Shown in pieces: positions 1 to 9,705 of a stretch of 28,287 nucleotides of DNA. The position numbers and the translations under genes are program-made. The notes under the pieces are model-generated. The model was not told where the DNA came from. It did not search any database and saw only the letters and a program-made list of their open reading frames with translations. How positions within the stretch are numbered: the stretch's first letter is position 1; each line of letters begins with the position of its first letter. Where the stretch lies: assembly GCA_003427395.1 (NCBI GenBank), contig BFEA01000026.1, forward strand, positions 4,708,596 to 4,736,882, given 5' to 3'. The DNA is from Chara braunii (lineage: Eukaryota; Streptophyta; Charophyceae; Charales; Characeae).

Positions 1-1009
1 GGTTAGAGGCAGCCATAGCTGCCATAGCTGTAGTTAGTAGTGAGTGTGTGTGTTCGAGTGTTAGAGTGATGCGTGTGGGATATCCAGGGTGATCCAGTGC
101 ATGTGAACAGTGAGATGTTTGGGCGCTGAAGTCGCCATAGCCATTTGAGAGTGAACTCGTATCTGAAGCCATATCTCTGAGTTTTGAGTGGGCGCATGTC
201 GCCAGTGTGCTGCGTACTGTTTACATGTGTGAAAAGTGTGTTTGAAAGCGAGTCTGATTGCACCTGTTGAGATGTTGAGGAATTCCCGGCCTCATTGTTG
301 GATTATATAATAAAACTGCAGCTTTTTTTTTTCTTTTTTTCTTTAGGCTGATGAATCTGTGATGATGATATGTTTTTCGTCAGAGTTGCACCGAGTCATA
401 AGAAGGCTGAACGGTCGACAATCTGTGGAATCCCCGTATTGATGGTTTGGGTCATGCAACCTTTGACCCTGGTTGAAGGCAGACTGTCCCCAAACGGAAC
501 ACAGCAGCGGGCAGCAAACCAGCGAAGCACCAGGCAACGCTGCAGAGGCAACACGGCTGCTCAACGCCAACGACTACTGCAGGGAACGACAGGACGAGCA
601 GACGAGCAGCTCAGCAACCGTGCAGTGAAGTGCAAGACGACACCAACAAGGCAACCACACTACAAGGCACGCAAGCAAAGGACATGGAAGGCACGGCCTG
701 TGGATGGGCGGCAAGGCAGCAGAGCAGCGAGGAAGACATGCAAAGCGAGCGTGCTGGGCAGCAAGGCAGGGACGGAGCACAGAAGGCAGTCTACACATCC
801 AACACGGAGCAAAGCGGCACATCACCTACTCGCATCACGAGTTAACCTCACAGACTGTTGGTTCCCACCAGATGCTGAGCCAGGGAATCACTTAGATGAA
901 TATCCATCATCATCTGCGTGAGACACAGACATCCTGAACCGAGCGGGCCCCCTAAGAGTGTTGTAGGCACTCCAAACGAGGACTGACAAACTGTTTGGCA
1001 CTGCTTAAG
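1..1009. other. Left flank, no gene recognised
   Basis: I see no coding region I can support here. The longest open stretch (370-921, plus strand) would give a 183-residue product rich in Arg, Gln, Ala and Thr with no recognisable domain, and overlapping frames are open too, as expected for a low-complexity CAG/GCA-rich stretch. A pyrimidine run ending in TTTAG near 321-345 resembles a 3' splice acceptor, but nothing downstream supports an exon. Confidence 0.5.
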
Positions 1010-1393
1010 GGTGCTCACTTTTTTTCTTTTTTTTTTTTTGAAACTAAGCTATATTCTTCACTCATATGCCTCACACTACCTGTCCTGTTATGTAAGTCCA
1101 GTTTCCAAATGGTTGCAGCTATGGGTTGAATCTCTCTAATGAATCCCAGCCTTGTTATTCTGCTCAACTCTGCTCTATGCGGGGAGCAGTACCCCGGTTC
1201 CTAACACCTGGCACGAGCGGGAAAGCACCCTCTCTGCTTCCACAACCAGCCAGGAGGCCCAAGCCAATTATCTCCGCTGGTGAACCCGAAGCGCATCACA
1301 GGGGGCCGCGGGGGATCGCGTGGGGAATTGAACCCACGACCTCCTGAATACCAGTGCTCAACCAACTGAGCTAGCCCACTTAGGTGCTCACTT
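1010..1393 (-). mobile_element. tRNA-derived SINE with target-site duplication
   Basis: Read on the minus strand, a tRNA-like head with Pol III A and B boxes (1381-1320) is followed by an unrelated body of about 280 bp and an A-rich tail (plus-strand T run 1019-1039). The unit is bounded by an 11-bp perfect direct repeat, GGTGCTCACTT, at 1010-1020 and 1383-1393. The similarity extends outward with a small indel (CTTAAG versus CTTA). Head, body, A tail and flanking duplication together are the hallmark of a SINE copied by LINE machinery. The body matches no family I know. A chance tRNA fragment beside a T-run is possible, but the duplication at both ends argues against it. Confidence 0.65.
1320..1381 (-). 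promoter_or_regulatory. tRNA-like SINE head with Pol III A and B boxes
   Basis: On the minus strand the A box TAGCTCAGTTGG lies at 1373-1362 and the B box GGTTCAATTCC at 1334-1324. The D arm is good (GCTC paired with GAGC) and the T arm has a GTGGG/CCCAC stem with one extra loop base. The anticodon arm is too short and does not pair, and the acceptor ends do not pair. This is therefore a tRNA-derived internal promoter, not a working tRNA gene. The two boxes are 27 bp apart, closer than usual, which fits loss of part of the anticodon stem-loop. Confidence 0.65.
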
Positions 1394-1469
1394 AGACAGG
1401 CAAAAGTACATAGGAAAAATCGAAGGAAAAAAGACAGAAAATGCAGAAAAAGACATACACAAACGGATT

Positions 1470-1610
<141 letters not shown>

Positions 1611-1620
1611 GGTTTTCACT

Positions 1621-1768
1621 GTTTGAAATTGCACGGCGAGTGATATGGAGAAGCAGCTTTGCAGAGAGCTCTGTTTTCATTAGAAATTGAATCTGTTTGG
1701 AATTGCAGAGCGAGCCATATGGAGAAGCAGCTTTGCAGAGAGCTTTGTGTCTGGACTCGCTTTCCAGG
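1621..1768. repeat. 74-bp tandem duplication
   Basis: Two adjacent copies with a 74-bp period: 1621-1694 and 1695-1768. Both contain a segment reading GGAGAAGCAGCTTTGCAGAG (at 1647 and 1721) and differ at a few positions. No coding or RNA function is evident. Confidence 0.85.
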
Positions 1769-1834
1769 TAAAGTTGATCCACGAAATGCTTTCCTCTGAG
1801 GGCCGCTCAGTGCTTTTTTTTTTCTTTTTTAAAG

Positions 1835-1911
1835 TTTTTTTTTTTTTTTTTAATTTGGACCAATTCTCGATTTAAGTGTGTCATCCTTGCATAGGGGCAA
1901 TGCCAATCTTC
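1835..1911 (-). pseudogene. Truncated U6 snRNA retrocopy with poly(A)
   Basis: The minus strand from 1911 to 1857 matches the 3' half of plant-type U6 snRNA: GAAGATT, a GCCCC block, CAAGGATGACAC, then AAATCGAG and TGGTCC. It ends in AAATT and a 17-base A tract (plus-strand T 1835-1851). The 5' half of U6, including the 5' stem-loop, is missing. A post-transcriptional A tail on a normally U-ended Pol III RNA points to reverse transcription by a LINE. The break at 1911 coincides with the edge of the LINE target duplication, but the missing U6 half is not found beyond the LINE at 26,932, so the truncation seems to predate the LINE. I saw no convincing target duplication for this copy. Confidence 0.8.
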
Positions 1912-1930
1912 TCTTGATTGCATATTTCTT
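1912..1930. repeat. LINE target-site duplication, left copy
   Basis: The 19-mer tcttgattgcatatttctt occurs here and, identically, at 26913-26931. This copy directly abuts the A-rich tail of the minus-strand LINE (plus-strand T-rich 1931-1967). That is the layout left by target-primed reverse transcription. A chance perfect 19-bp match in 28 kb is very unlikely. Confidence 0.85.
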
Positions 1931-2118
1931 TTCTTTTCTTTTCTATTCTTTTTTTTCCTTTTTTTTTCAAACAGGTCCTTATGGCCCTGGCTCCATTTCC
2001 ATTCTGGGGAGCATCAGTCCGGTTCCTTTTCCACCGACAAGTCAGAATAAAATATTACATCATGAAAACACACTCACGCTTCCTTCCATCTGGCCGAAGG
2101 AACCCTGAACAGCATTGA

Positions 2119-2204
2119 TTACTCCTGCATAATGGAGGATTGACTGTCAGCTTGCCTTACTTCCACCTTTCCTCTCAGGTCCATTGCACAAACCTGTCGG
2201 ATGA
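2119..2204 (-). pseudogene. LINE ORF2 C-terminal tail, cut off by the LTR element
   Basis: On the minus strand, 2204-2119 encodes about 27 residues (ending DSQSSIMQE) and then TAA at 2121-2119. Removing the LTR element and one ATGA joins this in frame to the ORF2 segment ending at 17685, giving ...SLLVI followed by RQVCAMDLRG. The correct frame across the joint is strong evidence that both parts are one gene. The 3' UTR follows (2118-1968), and then the A-rich tail (1967-1931). Confidence 0.8.
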
Positions 2205-3046
2205 TGCGAGGCTCAAGGCCTCGATACACCCTACTGGGCCCTATTTTCAGTACAGTCGCCTGCCCTAAGTGAAGGCAGGCTCGACCAAGGCCTACAGGCC
2301 CATTTTTGGGGTCACCACGCAAGTGGGGAAATTCAGGCAGTTGCGCAGCGCCCAGGCCCAGACTGCCTTTTTCGTATGTAACTGAGGCAGGCCCTGGGCC
2401 AGATACACAACATGCGCCGAACACAGGCTGCGGGCAGTTGGGCACGGGTAACCACCACAGGCCCTGGGCCTGATTTGTTCGGACTGGGGCCCAGCCTCAT
2501 GGGGCCTACCGGAAGCTTCTGGACCAAGGCCCAATGCAGACAGGCCGCACGCAGCAGGCAGGTCACTTCCATTTAGGAAAGTGCCTGCCCCAGGACTCTT
2601 CATTCGGGCACTGGCTGCATGCTGCGCAAGAGCTGCTGCGCTTAACGCTGGCCAGGCTCATGCGCTCACAGGTGAGCAGGGAGAGGCAGGCAGCCATAGC
2701 CGAGCTGCGCTGCATAGCTGGAGGGGGCGCATGGTGGTCCTTGGGTGCATGTGGCATCTGTGAGTGGGGGATCGAGGTTGTGAGTGATACGAGAGACAAA
2801 CCTGGTGCTTGAGGCGAACGGCGTTGGCCGAGACTGGGCACAGAGCGCCAGATAGGATGTCGACATTGGTTCTTTGTTGATAATGATGAGACTATTCCAA
2901 CATTGTCACTTATGAGCTTTTGCGGTGCTCTTATTTGGTCGAACTCGTGTTGCAATTCTGCTTCTGGTTCGAGGTTGCGACTATGTGGTCTCATTTGTAT
3001 GATGCTGCTTGGTTTTTGAAGTTCGCTATCGCTCATTTTCCTTGCA
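2205..3046 (+). repeat. 5' LTR
   Basis: About 842 bp, starting TGCGAGGCTCAAGGCCTCG and ending CTTGCA. The start holds a small inverted repeat (GAGGC...GCCTC). In the last 199 bp I count about 10 mismatches to the 3' LTR, so about 95 percent identity there. Elsewhere the two LTRs differ by large indels: this copy has about 150 bp (around 2427-2580) that the 3' LTR lacks, and lacks about 80 bp that the 3' LTR has near 17390-17470. Open frames inside it on either strand are not genes. Confidence 0.9.
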
Positions 3047-3049
3047 ATT

Positions 3050-3061
3050 TGGTATCGGAGC
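3050..3061 (+). promoter_or_regulatory. Primer binding site (initiator tRNA-Met type)
   Basis: TGGTATCGGAGC lies three bases after the 5' LTR terminus. The common plant retrotransposon PBS, complementary to the 3' end of initiator tRNA-Met, is TGGTATCAGAGC; here one A is G. Its position independently fixes the 3' boundary of the LTR. Confidence 0.88.
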
Positions 3062-4316
3062 CGTGGTACGGTGCGTTAATCTGGCGCTTGTCTTCTGCCT
3101 ATGCGGTAGATGCATGCGGTCTGCTGGGTGAGCGGCCGTAGGGAGTGTGTAGTGAGGAGGGCGAAGGCAAGTAGGGCGACCCAGGAGGTGAGGGGTATTG
3201 CCAGGAAGGCTACGAGGTGAATGGTGGGTGTTCGCAATGTGATGAGAAATATCTGACGTGCGATTGATGCTGAGGTGGAACGACGGTGTAATGCTGGTTG
3301 TGCCGAAGCAGCGATTGGTCATCACAGTCGGCATCAGGTCATCTGGTGAGAATATTTGTGGTTGGGGGCAACTATTTTGAGNTACGTTGCACCTAACCTT
3401 ATCTACCCTCTTCGACACTTCTTACCGTAAGGATGTGTGTTCTGTCTTGAGAGTCCTCTCATGTGAGGAGTCGAGTGCGCTCAACCTTGAGAGTCGGCAT
3501 TGTTCACGTGGAGCATCTGGAAGGAGAGGGCGGAGCTATTTGAAGGGCCCTGGACGAAGCACTGGGTCATGGTCACCATGTCAACCCACCGGGAGTAGAG
3601 CACACATGCTTTGCTGCGTTGTCCTTTGTCTGCTTGCTGCGCTGATAGATGGGTGATGAGGGGCAGGCCAGCCCTACAGGGGAGACGAGTATCGGGCGTC
3701 TATAAATAAGCACCGGCGGGGTATCTTCCACTCGTTGTGATCGTCGTCCTGTCTGCGACGTTAAATAGTTCCTGAGGACTTCGGGGGTCGTCCTAAAACG
3801 CCTCCTGATCAGTCAATCGGTCGGTGTAAGGCTCGCTGCACGCGAGGATAAAAATAGTGCAGGGCTGGCCTACTCAACATACACTCGGGGCACAAGGGTG
3901 GGCCGTGTGCACACCTTTAGACACGCACGCTGTTTTGGATCGCTCAGGGACGCTGGCGTCAAGTGACCATCAAGAGGAACTGAGGGAGGGGTAGATTCCA
4001 GGTGATAAGTTCGTGTTCAATTCCACTCTGCAAATATCCACACAGACGATTCTATTTTTATTTTGATTAGTTAGATGGACTGCCATTGACATCTGACAGA
4101 CAACATTAGATAGAAATCTGCTCTCTGTTCGTGGACTAGTTAAGTAAAAATAGTTTCGTTTGTAGGAATCTGAACTTACCTGTTGGACCCGAATGCGTCG
4201 ACTCTGAAATAGCCACCGGTTAATCAATTTATTTATTTTTAAATTGGTCTGTGCATGACGCTGCGGTAGGCATCGAGTGAGTGACCTAGTGCAGATTGTG
4301 TCCAGTTCTGTAGCTT
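3062..4316 (+). other. Untranslated leader between PBS and gag
   Basis: There is no recognisable protein in these 1.25 kb. A strong TATA-like run, TATAAATAAG, is at 3701-3710 in otherwise GC-richer DNA. It could be a cryptic promoter or a relic of a nested insertion; I saw no supporting terminal repeats. One undetermined base (n) lies at 3382. The length is large for a leader but not unusual for big plant gypsy elements. Confidence 0.55.
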
Positions 4317-6535
4317 ATGAGCGACAGAGAGGAAACTAGAGAGGACGACAGGATCCTGCTATCAGCGAGGCGCCGAATGGCCCACTTGGCATTAGGACCA
4401 GAGGGCGATAGATTCCTGTTCCGACAGCAGAGAGAGGCAGCAGCAGCAGCGAAGAGCTAGGGCCGCAGAGGCAAGCAGGGCATTAGCAAGCGAGGCCGCT
4501 ACTTCAGCAGCCATGGCAACTGCTGCGCAGCAGCGCAGCAGAGCTCTCAGGCTAGTAGTTCAGGGACTGCGTCATGGCAAGCCAGACGTTAGTTCTGACT
4601 CCCGAAGAGATCACCATACAACAAGCCGATGCTTAGGAGGCACAGCTACACAAGGCTTTAGGGGAGATAAAGGCAGAGAAAGAGAGAATGATTAGGAGAA
4701 GAGCGAGGATGCAGCGGAGACAAGCAGACATTAGTGAGTTAGAGGAGATGGACCTGACGAACATGGATGATAATGTGAGGACCCTGAGGACGGTCTTGCT
4801 AGATGTGGTAGAACTGCAAGATCACCAAATGGCGCTCTTACAGGACATCCAACAGAGCCTGGCTGTGCTGGTTGGGTGAGCACAGGCAACACCATCACCA
4901 TCAGGGCCTGGTGCCTGGCCCGTGGTACAACCTCCTCCTTCTGTCCCCCCGGTGACTGGGGTATCCCCATGCATAGCTCCCTAGGAATGCCTTTGACAGG
5001 AGGGTTATCAGGAGGTCCTACTGCGTATTCCCAACCTCCATCGCAGGTTGCCGTGACTGGGCAGCCTGCTGTCTCGCAGCCAGCACAACAGCTGTTAGTG
5101 CAGCAACCTGCGCCCCAGGGTCCACAACCCGGAGTGGGGCAGGTACCGGGACAAGGCCAGTGGGTTCCAAAGACGGTCATCGCCTCACCCAAACCCTTTT
5201 CAGGGGAAAAGAGGGGTGAAAACCTCGACACATGGTTGAGGTTTGTGCCTGTCTACGTTAAGTGCAAGTTGACCTTGCAACACGAGGAAGTGCTTGTGGT
5301 TGCCGCCTATCTCGAGGGGAGCGCAACACGATGGTTAAGTGGGCTAGTGTAACTGCAGGGATATGGACACGACTTTCGCGCTTGGGCAGTCAACCAGAAA
5401 CTGGAAGACTTCCTCAAGATGGTGGAGGAAAGATGGCATGATCCTCAGGAGGCCCAAAAGGCCACTGATGCGATCCTGACTTTGGGCAATAGACCGTTCT
5501 AGTCAGTGAGGGATGCCACAGATGTTGTGGAGCGTTTGATCTGTGTTCCTGGAGTACGCTATGACCCCCAAGTCTTATTGACAACCTACCTGAGGTGTTT
5601 TCCCATGCCACTCAGGAATCAGTTGGCAAGTGAGGCGAACATCAATGTGCACAACTTTCCCTCGTTTAGCAAGAAGGCCCCAGACCTGGATGCAAAGATA
5701 GGGCACGAGCACCAACCCACGACGGACGGAAGGAAGAAAGCACTGCCTCCCAACTGGAAGGCGAAGGGTCGCATCATGTTCGTCGACAACGATGGTTCTA
5801 CCATCGAATTAGAAGACGACTTCCAGGAGGGAGTAGGTACAGATGCGGGCAGCATGGAGGCTTCAGGGGGTGGAGCAGTCGCTGCCTCAGCGCAAAAAGG
5901 TAAGGCGATCGGTAGACGCCGTTGAGGCTCCCGGTTTAGGAGTCAAGTTGACCCCAATGCTCGTCCATGGGATAAAGCGGGTCTTGATGAGGACGTGTGG
6001 AGGAATCGGTACACTCGGCAGACTTGTATCCGTTGTGGCCAATATGGCCATAATCAGTTCAAGTGCTGAAATAAGAAGGTGACCGAAAAGATCCTGCCTA
6101 CAATTGGGCAGGCGTTGGGATCCTCCACTTCCGTAGGTAGCGACGTTGCCAGCAGTTCTGGCACTGCTCCGGGAAACACGTCGGGCCAGTAGGAATAGTA
6201 GTTGTTCCTGCTAGGGTCGAGGTGGTGGACACACCCTCACCATCTCGAGAGATGGCCCAAGCTACTGACTCCGGTGCCGTTGTCGGGCGCATCGGTCCAG
6301 CAGGGGCGGGACCCTCCCGGCCGCGTCACGCAGGAGTTGGTCTACTCTCTCGTCGCAAATGCACATGGAGCTTCTGCAAGCTACTCCAGCCGATTGCGCC
6401 AGCCATACCTCTCGCGAGCCCGTACGACAGGATAGGGCCTATGCGAGGCACGAATTACCTCCACCTTACGGGAGTTGTCACCTCCCTTTGGTGGGCGTAT
6501 CTCCTCCGAGCTACCAGTCCACAGTACGGAAGCTA
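4317..6535 (+). pseudogene. gag: gag (capsid/nucleocapsid) pseudogene
   Basis: The likely start is the ATG at 4317, beginning MSDREETRED. It is followed by an Ala/Gln-rich helical region (frame changes near 4450 and 4690), a leucine-rich segment (4740-4875), a Pro/Gln-rich linker and, from about 5190, a retrotransposon gag domain with the typical ENLDTWLRF and GSATRWLSG motifs. A CCHC zinc knuckle (CIRCGQYGHNQFKC, CX2CX4HX4C) lies at 6025-6066. Stops interrupt the main frame at 5350, 5500, 5923 and 6067. The first two fit CAA or CAG to stop changes, and the last two fit CGA to TGA. The Gag protein would build the cytoplasmic particle that packages element RNA. The linker after the knuckle decays into stops from about 6190. 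Confidence 0.85.
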
Positions 6536-8064
6536 ATCAGCTGCAATCGCAGAGGTGGACCAACCGAGGTCGTTTCTCGTTCGCTGTAGCATAGGGGTTA
6601 CGCGCGGTTTTTAGGCCTCTATCGGACCCGTACGCGAACCGACGCCTTGGGGGGGCCGAGGTCCCAAGCGCGACCCGTCGTCGGTCGACTAGGACGCTTC
6701 TCACACACCACGCCTAAAGGCATACAAAAAATAAGACGCGCACGCACACGCACATATACAGAACGACACAGAACAAACAACGGGACAACACTCATAGTCC
6801 CTTAGTAGCTATCCCATAACTCTCCGATGCGGAGATCGGAAAGGCGACACGCGCGAGACTTAGTATAAAACCGCGCGGACGCAGGACCTTCCCATATTGA
6901 CTAGCAATGCATGAATACGCAAGCAGTCGCAATGATGGCGTACTATGTAGTGCCCATAACCAAGCGGTCCCTCGTGGATCCGAGTACCGCTTAACTCAAA
7001 ATATCATGAGGGTCTACCCCTTCACGATATTGCATGGCTAAAGGAACAACCGTGCGGCCTCCGCGACACTTCCGACCTTTAGGCTGAGTGTCCCGGTGGG
7101 CAGGGCAAATAGGCTCTGCGCCGGGGGTGATCCCTTCCATGCAGAGTCTAGGACCTGGGATGTCCTGGACAAGGACCTCGAATCCAGGCCCAAGACTAAC
7201 GTCCGACTAAGAAATCTCTTTAAGAAGCATACAACAGGCAAAAGGGGGTTTTCCTCCCTTTCCCAATCTCAACCTTAATTAAACCCTTAAGCGCGGCCCC
7301 TTTGGCCACGCGAACACCCAACCATAAGTATATACGTATATATATATCATATATGTATATATATAGTGAGGAATAAGTATGTGACGATCGCTTCTCACAA
7401 TCAGAGTGGGACTCCTCACAACCATATATATGTATGTGATCGCAGGCAATCAAATCCAAAGTCCGAACCACAGAACATACCTGCAATCACATCAAAGAGT
7501 CAACCAAAAGTCCACACAATACACGGAGTCAACTTCAACAATTCCCTGCACTCACACCCCTTGCTTTAGCCATACAAACCTCAACCTTAGCGCATCCTTC
7601 CAATAATAAAATACGCAATACCTTTGTTAAATGACCATTCAATAAAGTCTGGGTAAAAACACAATGAAACATTTCAAACCACAAGGCTAAAGCCTTTAGG
7701 TTGAGTGGCAAGAGTGGATTGAAGTTGAATCGTAAACGGACGAATCGGCAACTGACATGTTATCAGTGATAACAGAAGATGATCCTCGTGGGATCAAGCT
7801 GAATCTACTCCAAATCTTGAATCAAACGATCAAAAGGACCTGTAACACAAGACAGGTCAATCCCCAAGCTAAATTTGTAAGTCCATGGAAAATAATCTTC
7901 ATACCACAATCTCAGTCAAGGCTCTCCTGATACTAAGTCTTGGCCTATCTCTAAACCAGTATCCAACGCGATGTAGACCTATGGCAGCATCTCCCCTATT
8001 CAAGGGGGGATTGCCAGAACTATCACATGTGAAGATACAGGCTAACACCCTTAAACTAAGAAAA

Positions 8065-8600
8065 TTTTGGCAGAACTTCCCGTAGGAAAAGTGCCTTCTC
8101 AGAATTTATACTAACTCAAATATGAAAACAAAAACAATCTCTAATTCAGGAAGGTCAAATTTTGTCCAACTCCTTGAATTAATAAAATTTGGGCAATATC
8201 TCTTTTAGAAAGGTAGACTTCCCAGATTTATACTAAGTCAGATAAGAACTCAGAAGCCAGACTTGAGTTCGACTTAAGATAAAGTTCAACTAACCCCTTA
8301 GATTTGTAGAAATTTCGGCAGCGCTTCTCATAGAGGAAGTGTTATTTCAAGATTTATACAAAGCTAAGTTCAAAATCTAGAAAATAACTTTGACTTCCCA
8401 AAGTCCAATTTTGTCTAACTTCTTGAATTTAGCAAAAAATCGGGCAGCACTCCCTTTAGAAAAGAAGATTTCCCAGCTTTTTACTAAGTCATGTATATAA
8501 TTTAGACAAACTGAACTTTTGAGAGCCAAAATTTGACTAACTCCTTGGTTTTGTAGAAATTTCGGCAACGCTTCCCATAGAGAAAGTAGCTTACCAAGAT
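8065..8600. repeat. Tandem array, about 124-bp period, five diverged units
   Basis: A motif like AATTTCGGCAGCGCTTCCCATAGAGAAAGT followed by a TTTATACWAAG block recurs with the GGCA core at 8069, 8192, 8317, 8443 and 8564 (spacings 123, 125, 126 and 121). Between motifs, each unit also has a phrase close to TCCAACTCCTTGAATT. Units are clearly diverged, so the array is old. No unit encodes a shared peptide. Confidence 0.8.
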
Positions 8601-8656
8601 TTATACAAGACCAAGTATACTAAGTGATCCCAGAAAATGTCGAAATCGACCTAAGT

Positions 8657-8801
8657 AAAATAAACTTTGCTCAGAAAATGCAGGAATTGAAACTAACTCT
8701 TATCGCTCTAGCACATGGCGAGCAGCTAAAGCAACTACCTATCAAACTGAAACTCATAAACTTTGCTAAAAAAATGCAGGAATTAAAACTAACTCCTATC
8801 A
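8657..8801. repeat. Direct repeat with 96-bp period
   Basis: TAAACTTTGC, followed by a near-identical 35-bp stretch containing ATGCAGGAATT, begins at 8661 and again at 8757. This is a local duplication at the edge of the preceding array. No gene is associated. Confidence 0.7.
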
Positions 8802-9039
8802 ATCATTGAGTATACACAAACACATGACACAATAACTTTTCTCTTCTTTAGGTATATGACTAGGCCACCCTAGTCGCCCTGAATTGTCTAACTATCCCAA
8901 TTTTATATAATTATCTGCACTTAGTCTTTTGAGGTAGCATATAACAGAACCGATCATTTTTAGCTCAAGATTCAGTCTGCCCCTTCGTACCACAAATTTA
9001 TTCTTAGTTAATACTCTCTTCTGTTTGTGATAAACTATA

Positions 9040-9705
9040 GTCAGACCACCCAAACTTATGGAACATTGTCTGACCAATTTGTTCATAGATAGAATAATAA
9101 TAAAGTATAAGCAAGTTATAACCTTTTGGTTCCAGCATGTGCGCGGCATTGGACCAAGGTCACTCAAACTTATGGAACATGTCTGACCCTCTGCCTGATT
9201 CGTTCCCTTTAAATAAAACAGGAAGGGGTTGAGCCACCCAAACTTACGGAACATGCTCAGACCCCCTCGTTCAGAACCAAAAAGAAATTGAGAAAACCCA
9301 AAATAAACAAGTTAATCAAGCCACCCAAACTTATGGGACATTGCCTGATTCCTAAAACGTCAATCACAAACAACCCTCGCAAGTCAGAGCAACCAGACCA
9401 CCCAAACTTATGGAATATGTCTGGTTCTCCAGGCAATCAAAAATAAACGTAGCACTGGGCCTCCCCGAACTTATGAGACTTGTCCAACCTTTAATTGATC
9501 CAGTCAGACTCAAAAATAAACAAGGCAATCAAGCCACCCAAACTTATGGGACATTGCCTGGTTCCTAAAACGTCAATCACAAACAACCCTCAGAAGTCAG
9601 AGCAACCAGACCACCCAAACTTATGGAATATGTCTGGTTCTCCAGACAATCAAAAATAAACATAGCACTGGGCCTCCCCGAACTTATGAGACTTGCCCAA
9701 CCTTT
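9040..9705. repeat. Array of about nine stem-loop motifs with a conserved loop
   Basis: The phrase CCACCCAAACTTATGGRACAT or a close variant occurs at about 9046, 9161, 9234, 9321, 9398, 9461, 9534, 9611 and 9673. Most copies sit between complementary arms that differ from copy to copy: GTCAGAC/GTCTGAC (first), GGGGTTGAGC/GCTCAGACCCC with one bulge (third), AACCAGAC/GTCTGGTT (fifth and eighth) and TGGGC/GCCCA (ninth). The last three motifs belong to a recent 213-bp duplication of the block holding motifs four to six. A related short hairpin, GACTAGG-CCAC-CCTAGTC, lies upstream at 8858-8875. The function is unknown. Pairing of the arms in RNA or single-stranded DNA is inferred from the sequence. 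Confidence 0.75.

Noticed and set aside
370-921. 183-residue open frame on the plus strand
   Set aside because: Low-complexity CAG/GCA-rich composition, several overlapping frames also open, no domain; likely chance.
1310-1381. Functional tRNA gene on the minus strand
   Set aside because: The anticodon arm is too short and the acceptor ends do not pair; the flanking duplication and A tail make it a SINE head.
8065-9705. CRISPR array
   Set aside because: The genome is eukaryotic, units are diverged and long, spacers are themselves repeated, and there are no cas genes.
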